Source: Oscillospiraceae bacterium (GTDB lineage Bacteria; Bacillota; Clostridia; Oscillospirales; Ruminococcaceae). From it: a stretch of DNA of 64,000 nucleotides. The notes under the pieces are model-generated. The model searched no databases. It worked only from the letters and a program-made list of their open reading frames with translations, and was not told the DNA's origin. The stretch covers positions 1 through 64,000 of the forward strand of contig JAFUAD010000046.1 in the NCBI GenBank assembly GCA_017460835.1. The letters run 5' to 3'. This document shows, one piece after another, positions 46,036 to 53,487 of this stretch. Positions within the stretch are counted from its first letter, which is position 1; each line of letters opens with the position of its first letter. The translations under genes were made by a program, and so were the position numbers.

Positions 46036-46853
46036 CCCGGCGGCACGGCATTCTGCTCTATACAGCGGCGGATGCTGCGCGAAACCGGTGGTTTATCCGA
46101 AGAATGTGTGACTGTGCAGAGCCGGAGGGCATCTCCCTTCGGCTCTGCATTTCCGATGACGGCTTTCTGCTGAAAAAGCCGTACCCCGATTTTGTCATCA
46201 ACCGCACGCGCAATGCGGAATTTTCCGAGGCCTGTGAGGATATCCCCGGAATCTGCGTATATAACAGTGTGAGGGTCACGGAGATCACGAATGACAAATA
46301 CCGCACGCATCTGTTTCTCCGCGAAAACGGGCTCCCAACGGCGGATACCGTTCTGGTGCATGGGGAGGGGGATGTCCCGGAGGATTTTCAGCCTCCGCTG
46401 ATCGCAAAGCCGGCTGACGGCCACGGTGGGGCAGGGGTCACGCTGCTGCGGGATGCCGCCGCGCTGAGCAAAGCCATGCGGGAAATGCCGCGCCCGTTTC
46501 TGCTCCAGAAGCAGATGCGTCTTGGCTGGGACACCAGAGTCTATGTCATGGGCGGCGAGATCTACGCGGCGGTTCTGCGCACCTCGGCTTCGGATTTCCG
46601 GAGCAATTTTTCACTTGGCGGCCGGGCAGAGATGACCGAGCCGGACCGTGACATGCGGGAGCTGGTATCCCGCGTGCAGGCGGTTCTGCCGATGGATTTT
46701 GCCGGCGTCGATTTTCTGCGCACTCCGGAGGGCGGCTATGTGATCGGGGAGATCGAGGATGCCGTCGGCTGCCGGATGCTGTATGCGCTGTCCGGGCTTG
46801 ACCCGGCGGCGGATTTTATCCGGATGATCGCCCGCAGGCTGCGGAGCATGTGA
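46032..46853 (+). CDS. RimK-like ATP-grasp ligase, second of a tandem pair
   Basis: The 273-residue protein repeats the pattern: TNDKYRTHLFLRENGLP near 85, PLIAKPADGHGGAGVTLL near 127, DTRVYVMGGEIYAAVLR near 169, DFAGVDFL near 219 and IGEIEDAVGCRML near 236. The last differs from its partner's EVNSNPQ: the metal-site Asn is replaced, so metal or substrate handling may have changed. ATG 46032 overlaps the first gene's stop. It is translationally coupled and probably acts in the same pathway. Confidence 0.85.
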   Translation: MTRRHGILLYTAADAARNRWFIRRMCDCAEPEGISLRLCISDDGFLLKKPYPDFVINRTRNAEFSEACEDIPGICVYNSVRVTEITNDKYRTHLFLRENGLPTADTVLVHGEGDVPEDFQPPLIAKPADGHGGAGVTLLRDAAALSKAMREMPRPFLLQKQMRLGWDTRVYVMGGEIYAAVLRTSASDFRSNFSLGGRAEMTEPDRDMRELVSRVQAVLPMDFAGVDFLRTPEGGYVIGEIEDAVGCRMLYALSGLDPAADFIRMIARRLRSM

Positions 46854-46879
46854 CCCTTTTTGCCAGTGAGGTGAAGAAC

Positions 46880-47620
46880 ATGACAAAACGCCCGAAATTT
46901 TCTGTTGTGATTCCGGCGCACAATGAGGAGCAGTATATCGGGAAATGTCTGCGGTCTGTCCGCAGTGCCGCGAAATACGTCCTGCCCGATACTGTGGAGA
47001 TCATAGTGGTTGCAAATCGCTGCAACGACCGGACTGCCGAGATCGCAGCGCAGTACGGTGCGCGCATCGCGGAGAATGATGCAAAATGCATCGCCGCGAT
47101 CCGCAATACCGGCGCCGCAGCGGCAAACGGTGAGATTCTCGTGACGCTCGATGCGGACAGCATGATGACGAAATATTCGCTCCGCGAGATCCGGGAGCTG
47201 CTCGGAAGCGGGCGGTACATCGGCGGCGGCGCGAACCCGAAATTCGACAGAATGTCGCTAGGTATCGCGTTTTCCGCGCTGTATGTCGCGGTCAATCTGC
47301 TCCCGGTCATGATCCGGAACGGCGGCTATCTCAGCGGCGCGATGTTCTGGTGCCGCAAAACGGATTTCGATGCGGTCGGGGGCTTCGATGAGTCGCTGGT
47401 CAGCCTTGAGGATATGGATTTTGCAAAGAGACTCAAGGCATACGGCAAGGCCGCCGGGAAGCGCTACGGCACGCTGAAGCACTCCTATGTCCTGACATCA
47501 TCCAGAAAGTTTGACGAGTTCGGCGACTGGTATCTCATCAAAAACCGGCGCCTGACCAAGCGGATCTTCACCGGGAGGGACAAACAGGCAGCGGATACGT
47601 TTTATTATGATGTCCGCTGA
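46880..47620 (+). CDS. Family 2 glycosyltransferase
   Basis: The 246-residue GT-A enzyme has FSVVIPAHNEEQYIGKCL near 7-24, the DxD equivalent TLDADSMM near 90, GGFDESLVSLEDMDFAKRLK near 165-184 and no membrane helix. It would transfer a sugar to a lipid or cell-surface acceptor. ATG 46880 with GAGGTGA is preferred to a GTG at 46850 that overlaps the previous stop. It follows the two ligases closely, so amino acid decoration of a glycan is one possible joint role. Confidence 0.85.
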   Translation: MTKRPKFSVVIPAHNEEQYIGKCLRSVRSAAKYVLPDTVEIIVVANRCNDRTAEIAAQYGARIAENDAKCIAAIRNTGAAAANGEILVTLDADSMMTKYSLREIRELLGSGRYIGGGANPKFDRMSLGIAFSALYVAVNLLPVMIRNGGYLSGAMFWCRKTDFDAVGGFDESLVSLEDMDFAKRLKAYGKAAGKRYGTLKHSYVLTSSRKFDEFGDWYLIKNRRLTKRIFTGRDKQAADTFYYDVR

Positions 47621-47657
47621 TTGATCGGAAAACTCAAAAAGGAAAGGAACGAATGCA

Positions 47658-49631
47658 ATGCTGGAAAGAAGCAAAGCAGGATTTTCTGTGCTGGCAGCGG
47701 CTTCCGTGCTGTATTCTGCGCTGTTCGGCGGATTTTCCGTGCCGGCAGCTCCGTCTGCGCCTGCTTCGGCATTTGCCGTGACGGCGGAGGAGACAGAGCC
47801 CGTCGCGGAAACGACCGGCATCACGGCGGAAACCACCACGGAAACTACCACAGCCACAACAGTAACAACCGCTGTTTCGGCGGATGATACAGAGACGGAG
47901 CAAGAATCGACCACCGAAACCACATCAGAAACCACGACGGAAACGACAACCGAGACCACATCGGAGACCACGACCGAGACCACATCAGAGACCACGACCG
48001 AAACCACAACCGTGACGACGGCAGTGCCGCTGCTTGATCCGGTTCTGGATGCGGAATTCGACGAGGGCTATCCGACAAGCGATACCGTGCTGCATCTGAA
48101 GATGCACGATGCGCCGGGAATCAGCGCAATCGGCATTTCGGTCACGCTGCCGGAAATCCTCACAGCCGATGCCGGCGAAGGGGATGTGTGTACATTCACG
48201 CTTTCCGAGGCGTTCGATGCGGATAATCTGTTTACCTATTATAATGCGGAGACGCATGTGCTTTCCATCGTTTGCGCGGGCATGGACACCGCCGCAGAGG
48301 GCGAGGAGCTCGGCAGCATCACACTGCATATCGCAGAGGCGGCGGACTTCGGGAAGCAGTACCCGGTCAAGCTGATGCTCAGCAGTCTGGCGCTCGCGGA
48401 CGGCAGAGAATATGCGCTGATCGAGCGCACCGTCAGCTTTGTCCCCGCAGAATCGCCGCTGCGCACGCTCTCGGAGACCGAGCTGACCGTCAGTGCGGTT
48501 GGGGAGCCGATTCCGCTTTCGCTGTCGCCGGAGCCGCCTGCGGGCTCCTGCACATGGGTGAGCAGCGACCCTGAGACGGTTTCCGTGGATGAAAACGGGC
48601 AGGCAGTCTGCCTTCAGGAGGGTTATGCGGAGATCACGGTCACATGCGAAAAGCGCAGCTATACCTGCAAACTTACGGTGCGCTTTGACCGCAGCCTCAA
48701 CGCCGATACCATGTATGCAAACGATGACGGCGACACGCTTCAGCTTGCGCTGAAGCCCGTTCCGGATGCCGCACTGACATGGGCCTCCTCAGACCCCAGC
48801 GTGCTCAGCATCGACGAAAACGGCCTTGCGGCTGCGCATAGAGGCGGCGAGGTGACGGTTCAGGTCAGCAGTGACGTATTTGAATATGCATTTCCGTTCC
48901 GGGTCGTGATTCTCAGGGAAATCAGCGAGCTTTCGCATACCTTTTCTGAGCGGGGACAGACCGCACAGCTTTCCCTGATTCCGGCGCCGCTCGATCCCGT
49001 CACATGGACATCGGATGACCCGGAGATCGCAGAGGTCGCGGAGGACGGAACCGTGACCCCGAAGAAAAACGGCTCCACGCTCATCCGGGCTTTCTGTGAG
49101 GAGCGGGAGTATACCTGCATGGTGACGGTCTATTTCCCTTATTCGCTGAATTTTACGGATTATGCCGTCCGGAAGGCGGGGGAGGGCGTCTCGCTTGCCC
49201 TGCTGCCGAAGGAGGAGGGTATGCCGGAGGCAATGTGGCAAAGCAGCGATTCCACGATCGCAGAGGTCGATCAGGACGGCAATGTGACCGTTCTGCGCAA
49301 GGGCGAGGCAATTATTTACTGCGTTGCCGGCGGCAAAACCTATACCTGCCATGTTTCGCTGCTGCCCTATCTGCGCGGCGATGTCGATATGAACGGCGAG
49401 GTCGATATTGCGGATGCGCAGCTTGCCCTGCAATATTACACCGATCTGCTCGCGCTGAAGCCGGGGAATCTGGCGGCACTGCCGCGTCTTGCCGCCGATG
49501 TCAATGAGGACAGCGTCATCGGTGTTGAGGATGCCTCAGCGATTTTGCAGTATGTCACGGATGTTCTTGCACAGAAAACGCCGTCATGGGAGGAGATTCT
49601 CTCCCGAAGCGCCGGCTCCGATGAATCGTAA
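47658..49631 (+). CDS. Secreted cohesin-like, Ig-like and dockerin protein (scaffoldin candidate)
   Basis: The 657-residue protein has a signal peptide (about 1-40), a long Thr/Glu linker of TTET repeats (about 50-125), a cohesin-like beta domain (about 126-268; DTVLHLKMHDAPGISAIGIS, then LGSITLHIAEAADFGKQYPV), four BIG2-type Ig domains (about 269-575, each with W-S-S/D-D-P-E and a GxAxI end) and a C-terminal dockerin (about 580-640; RGDVDMNGEVDIADAQLAL and ADVNEDSVIGVEDASAIL). Such an arrangement suits an adaptor scaffoldin that binds one dockerin and docks onto another cohesin. AAAGGAAC lies before the ATG. Confidence 0.75.
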   Translation: MLERSKAGFSVLAAASVLYSALFGGFSVPAAPSAPASAFAVTAEETEPVAETTGITAETTTETTTATTVTTAVSADDTETEQESTTETTSETTTETTTETTSETTTETTSETTTETTTVTTAVPLLDPVLDAEFDEGYPTSDTVLHLKMHDAPGISAIGISVTLPEILTADAGEGDVCTFTLSEAFDADNLFTYYNAETHVLSIVCAGMDTAAEGEELGSITLHIAEAADFGKQYPVKLMLSSLALADGREYALIERTVSFVPAESPLRTLSETELTVSAVGEPIPLSLSPEPPAGSCTWVSSDPETVSVDENGQAVCLQEGYAEITVTCEKRSYTCKLTVRFDRSLNADTMYANDDGDTLQLALKPVPDAALTWASSDPSVLSIDENGLAAAHRGGEVTVQVSSDVFEYAFPFRVVILREISELSHTFSERGQTAQLSLIPAPLDPVTWTSDDPEIAEVAEDGTVTPKKNGSTLIRAFCEEREYTCMVTVYFPYSLNFTDYAVRKAGEGVSLALLPKEEGMPEAMWQSSDSTIAEVDQDGNVTVLRKGEAIIYCVAGGKTYTCHVSLLPYLRGDVDMNGEVDIADAQLALQYYTDLLALKPGNLAALPRLAADVNEDSVIGVEDASAILQYVTDVLAQKTPSWEEILSRSAGSDES

Positions 49632-49635
49632 CAGG

Positions 49636-49668
49636 AAAGCGCCCTTTCCGTAAAAAGGAGGGCGCTTT
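49636..49668 (+). terminator. Hairpin after the scaffoldin candidate
   Basis: AAAGCGCCCT (49636-49645) pairs with AGGGCGCTTT (49659-49668). The tail is weak on plus. Confidence 0.65.
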
Positions 49669-49682
49669 GCTCCAAAATTGCC

Positions 49683-49741
49683 AACGCCCGTTTCAGATCA
49701 ACGCTGCACGCGAATTTCGCGCACGATCTGAAGCGGGTGTT
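49683..49741. repeat. Long imperfect inverted repeat
   Basis: AACGCCCGTTTCAGATC (49683-49699) pairs with GATCTGAAGCGGGTGTT (49725-49741) with two mismatches, around a centre with CGCGAATTTCGCG. A T/G-rich stretch follows on plus. It may be a second terminator or a mobile palindrome. The remainder of the 49632-49973 gap holds only the promoter at 49885. Confidence 0.55.
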
Positions 49742-49884
49742 GTTGTCATTATATGCGGGCGGTGTGACAGAAATGTGACAGAATGGCCGATTTCACAGAA
49801 GATTCATGAAATCTTCATGTGCCGTACCGAATTCAGTCCCGGCCGATTGTGCGCAAAATGACATAATTTAAGTGAAAAAAGCAA

Positions 49885-49913
49885 TTGACAGGAAGTGAGA
49901 GATGTGCTATCAT
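49885..49913 (+). promoter_or_regulatory. Promoter of the pectate lyase gene
   Basis: TTGACA (49885-49890), 17 bases, TATCAT (49908-49913). Confidence 0.85.
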
Positions 49914-49973
49914 TAGATTGGATATGCAGATATCCGCTTTGTTTGATTTACCGGGGAGAATTTGGAGGTTATT

Positions 49974-52580
49974 ATGAAAAAGAGACACAGAAGGCTGCTC
50001 TCTGCAATTGCTGCGCTGACAATGGCGTATACGGCGGTCGGCACGGTGATGCCGACGCAGAGGGAAGCGAAGAAGGTCACCGCTGCGGGCGGACTGCTCG
50101 CATTTCCGGGCGCGGTTGGCGGCGGAAAGTATGCGACAGGCGGCAGAGGCGGCGAGATTTACCATGTCACGAATCTGAATGACAGCGGCACCGGCTCCTT
50201 CCGCGACGCCGTCAGCAAATCGAACCGCATCGTCGTGTTCGATGTCAGCGGCACGATCGAGCTCAAAAGCAATGTCGTATGCCAGAGCAATATCACGATT
50301 GCGGGGCAGACCGCACCGGGCGGCTCCGGCATCACGCTGAAAAACTACAAGTTCGGTATGGGCGGCGATAACATCATCGTCCGCTTCATCAGCTCCCGTC
50401 CAGGCCCCTATAACGCGACCAGCTCCGGCAATGACGCATGGGGCGGCGCTGCGGGCGGCAACTCGATCATCGACCACTGCTCGCTCGGCTGGAGCAGTGA
50501 CGAGCAGTGGGGTCTGTACTCCAAGAACGACAACTACACCTGCCAGTATACCGTCATCGGCCCGGCGAATTCGTGGGGCGGCCATGACAAGGGTATTCAC
50601 GGCTTCGGCATTATGTTCGGCAGAGCGAATTTCTCCTTCGACCACTGCCTGATTATCCACAATGTTTCCCGTAATTTCCGCGGCAAGGTCACCGACCAGA
50701 ATGCGGCGGATTTCACGAACAACATCATCTATGACTGGGGCTATCAGACCACCTACGGCACCATCGGCCATGTCAACTATGTGAACAACACGCTGAAGCG
50801 CGGCACCTCGACCGTCAGCGGCATTCACTATGCATCGGTTTCCGATAACGACAATTTCAAGCTGTATCTCACCGGCAATCGCATCCTGAACAAGGACAAT
50901 TCCGTCGCGAACAGCGAAAACAATAACTGGTCGGCAATCGGCTACAACGGCAACAAGTCGCAGAGCACGACCGAATCCGCAAGCCACTTCCCGATCACGG
51001 TCAACGGCGAGGATGTCTCGACGGTACTGACCGCGGAGAGCGCGGCGGCATCCTATGACCATGTCATTTCCTTCGCGGGCAACGGCATCTCGCCGGACAA
51101 GAGAACCGCGATCGACCGGCAGTGCGCCGATGAGACCAAGAACGGCACCGGCTCGTGCAGCGGTACGGCCGCATTTGATTCCTCGGTCTCCGATCTGACC
51201 AAGTACAGCATCCAGTGCGGCGTGACCTATACCTATCCCTCCGCCGTGACCAAGAAGGAGATCACCGACGCGGACAACGACGGCATGGACGATGCATGGG
51301 AGCTCGCACGCGGGCTGAATCCGAATGACCCGACCGACTACAAGGGCGACTATGCGGGGCTCGGATACAACAACATCGAGTATTACATCAATGACCTGAC
51401 GGTCGATGCATTCCCGGAGGGCGTCGTCGAGCTCTCGCCGGAAAACGGCGTCGATCCGATCTCCGCGTTCGAGACCATCGAGGCAGAGGACTACGCAACC
51501 ATGTCCGGCATCGTCGCGGAGGACAATGCATCCTGCTCCGGCGGAAAGAACATCGGCTTTGTCGAAAACGGCGACTCGATCATGTTCCGCAAGGTGGACT
51601 TCGAGGACGGCGCGCGCAGCTTTACGGCGAAGGTTTCCGGCAATGCATCCGGCATCGAGCTGTATGTTGACAGCATGTCCGGCACGCCGGCCGCAGCGGT
51701 CAAATTTGCCGGCACAGGCGGCTTCTCCGATTACAAGGAGGTCACATGGAGCATTCCGGCAATCACCGGGCAGCACAATCTCTATCTGAAATTTACCGGC
51801 GGCGAGGGCTATCTGCTGAATCTCGACTGGCTCGTGTTCGGCAGGGAGGCTGTGCCGATCAACGGCAGACTGTTCTCCGATCTCGTTGTCGCGGATAATG
51901 CCTATCCGGGCGCATGGGGCGTGCAGGACGGCGCACAGGCCGGCAGTCTCTTCTTCGGCGACCGCGATGCGACCTTCACCGAGCTCCCGGCTGAGCTCAT
52001 CGGCGCAGAGCAGATTCTGACGGCCTGCGATGCGAAGAATACGTTTACCGATCTCGCGACGCTGAAGGCCGCCGCAGCCTGCAAGCTCTATATTCTCCTC
52101 GATCAGCGCGTCGAGGCGGCGGGCAATACGCCGGACTGGCTCAGCAGCTATACGAAGGAGAGCATCACCGCGCAGACCAGCAACGGCCTGACCTTCCTCA
52201 TTTTCAGCAAGGCGCTCCAGACCGGCGATGCCGTGACACTCGGCACGAACAACATGAACGGAAGCTGTGTGAATTACACGGTGATGCTTCAGGAATCCGG
52301 ACAGATCACCGAATCGACCACGACCACGACCTCCACCACGACCTCGACGGCACCGCCCGATGAAATCCTCTACGGCGATGCGGACTGCAACGGCTCCGTC
52401 GATGTGCTCGACGCCGTGATGATCGCGCGGATTTCGTCGGAGGACACCGGTACCGGCATCACCGATCAGGGAAAGAAAAACGGAGATGTCACCGGCGACA
52501 GCCAGATCAACAGCAGCGATCTTGCAAAGCTGCTGAAATATCTCGCGGGCATCATCACAGATGCACAACTGAAACCGTAA
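49974..52580 (+). CDS. Secreted pectate lyase with carbohydrate-binding module and dockerin
   Basis: The 868-residue protein has a signal peptide (about 1-38), a right-handed beta-helix PL1-like pectate lyase (about 39-450; FPGAVGGGKYATGGRGGEIYHV, IDHCSLGWSSDEQWG, DHCLIIHNVSRNFRG), a Ca-binding DADNDGMDDAWELARGLNP segment near 432, a CBM6/35-like beta domain (about 505-630), an unassigned domain (about 635-775), a Thr linker and a dockerin (about 798-865; GDADCNGSVDVLDAVMIA and GDVTGDSQINSSDLAKLL). It cuts polygalacturonate by beta-elimination. ATG 49974 has GGAGG five bases upstream. Confidence 0.92.
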   Translation: MKKRHRRLLSAIAALTMAYTAVGTVMPTQREAKKVTAAGGLLAFPGAVGGGKYATGGRGGEIYHVTNLNDSGTGSFRDAVSKSNRIVVFDVSGTIELKSNVVCQSNITIAGQTAPGGSGITLKNYKFGMGGDNIIVRFISSRPGPYNATSSGNDAWGGAAGGNSIIDHCSLGWSSDEQWGLYSKNDNYTCQYTVIGPANSWGGHDKGIHGFGIMFGRANFSFDHCLIIHNVSRNFRGKVTDQNAADFTNNIIYDWGYQTTYGTIGHVNYVNNTLKRGTSTVSGIHYASVSDNDNFKLYLTGNRILNKDNSVANSENNNWSAIGYNGNKSQSTTESASHFPITVNGEDVSTVLTAESAAASYDHVISFAGNGISPDKRTAIDRQCADETKNGTGSCSGTAAFDSSVSDLTKYSIQCGVTYTYPSAVTKKEITDADNDGMDDAWELARGLNPNDPTDYKGDYAGLGYNNIEYYINDLTVDAFPEGVVELSPENGVDPISAFETIEAEDYATMSGIVAEDNASCSGGKNIGFVENGDSIMFRKVDFEDGARSFTAKVSGNASGIELYVDSMSGTPAAAVKFAGTGGFSDYKEVTWSIPAITGQHNLYLKFTGGEGYLLNLDWLVFGREAVPINGRLFSDLVVADNAYPGAWGVQDGAQAGSLFFGDRDATFTELPAELIGAEQILTACDAKNTFTDLATLKAAAACKLYILLDQRVEAAGNTPDWLSSYTKESITAQTSNGLTFLIFSKALQTGDAVTLGTNNMNGSCVNYTVMLQESGQITESTTTTTSTTTSTAPPDEILYGDADCNGSVDVLDAVMIARISSEDTGTGITDQGKKNGDVTGDSQINSSDLAKLLKYLAGIITDAQLKP

Positions 52581-52585
52581 TCAGA

Positions 52586-52626
52586 AAAACCGGCTGCTGG
52601 AATCGAACAGCAGCCGGTTTTGTTAT
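52586..52626. terminator. Bidirectional terminator
   Basis: AAAACCGGCTGCTG (52586-52599) pairs with CAGCAGCCGGTTTT (52608-52621) between convergent genes; T-runs exist on both strands. Confidence 0.9.
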
Positions 52627-53426
52627 TCTGTGAGATCCTTTCGCCGCAGGACGGCGATCGCGCCCTCGTGGAGAACCGTGAACGATTCCGGCGCCTTCTG
52701 CATGAGCATTGCCATGTGCGCATGCTCCCACTCTGCGAGCTTTTCGCCGGTGAGCGATGCACCGACACCGCGGCATGCACGCATTCGGCCGTGCCAGCTC
52801 TCGCGGGTAAACGGCACATGCAGATCAAACTGCTCGGCGGATTCGGGCTCGAAATATGCCGCATAATCCTCCGGAATCCAGACAGGCGCGCGGTGATAGC
52901 CCCCGCCGGTCCAGCCCGGATTGTATTGCAGAACCAGCGATTCGCTCGCCATTGCAAGGTCATCCTCGAAGGGCAGCCACTCCATTTGCAGAACGGCGAG
53001 CCGTCCGCCGGGCTTCAGCAGCCCTGCGAGCTTCGGCGCGATGGCCGCGTGATCGAAGTACCAGAAGCACTGACATGCCGTGATGACGTCAAAGCTGCCT
53101 TCCGGGAAGGGGAGCGCTTCGGCGGGCGCCGCAAGAAAGGTGATCTGCATTTGCTGCTCTGCCGCGAGCCGCTTTGCTTCCGCGATCTGCTCCGCGGAAA
53201 TGTCCGTCCCGACGAATTCTGCGCCGGTATGATACAGAAAGCGCGGAAGTACGCCCGTTCCTGTGCCGAGGTCGAGGACGCGCTGCCCTTTGACGCAGAG
53301 CCTGCGGCCGGTGAGCGCCTGATAGAACTGCGGCGGGTAAATGTCGCGGTATTTTGCGTAGTCGGCGGAGGTTTTGCCGAAATCAAACGGATTGCCGCCG
53401 TCAATTCCATGAAGCTGAATGTCCAT
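52623..53426 (-). CDS. Class I SAM-dependent methyltransferase
   Basis: The 267-residue protein has the Methyltransf_11/25 fold: VLDLGTGTGVLPRFL near 49-63, VGTDISAEQ near 71, and LPFPEGSFDVITACQCFWYF near 102-121. The substrate is unknown. ATG 53426 with AAAGGAG seven bases upstream is preferred to the ATG two codons earlier. It follows pheT on the other side of a hairpin and differs from the AT-rich methyltransferase at 21.5 kb in length and codon use. Confidence 0.88.
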   Translation of the reverse strand: MDIQLHGIDGGNPFDFGKTSADYAKYRDIYPPQFYQALTGRRLCVKGQRVLDLGTGTGVLPRFLYHTGAEFVGTDISAEQIAEAKRLAAEQQMQITFLAAPAEALPFPEGSFDVITACQCFWYFDHAAIAPKLAGLLKPGGRLAVLQMEWLPFEDDLAMASESLVLQYNPGWTGGGYHRAPVWIPEDYAAYFEPESAEQFDLHVPFTRESWHGRMRACRGVGASLTGEKLAEWEHAHMAMLMQKAPESFTVLHEGAIAVLRRKDLTE

Positions 53427-53452
53427 TGTCATGCTCCTTTCGTGTATAGGTA

Positions 53453-53480
53453 GTGCCTTATCCTGATTGGGATAAGGCAC
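53453..53480. other. Hairpin between pheT and the methyltransferase gene
   Basis: GTGCCTTATCC (53453-53463) pairs with GGATAAGGCAC (53470-53480). No T-run follows on the minus strand, so read-through from pheST into the methyltransferase gene is likely. Confidence 0.6.
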
Positions 53481-53487
53481 CGTTTAT

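Noticed and set aside
47880..48025. CRISPR-like or tandem repeat array
   Set aside because: The repeats are ACC/ACG/GAG codons of the Thr/Glu linker in the scaffoldin candidate, without spacers.
49833..52568. 911-codon ORF on the minus strand
   Set aside because: It is the reverse frame of the pectate lyase gene, which has signal peptide, domains, promoter and ribosome site.
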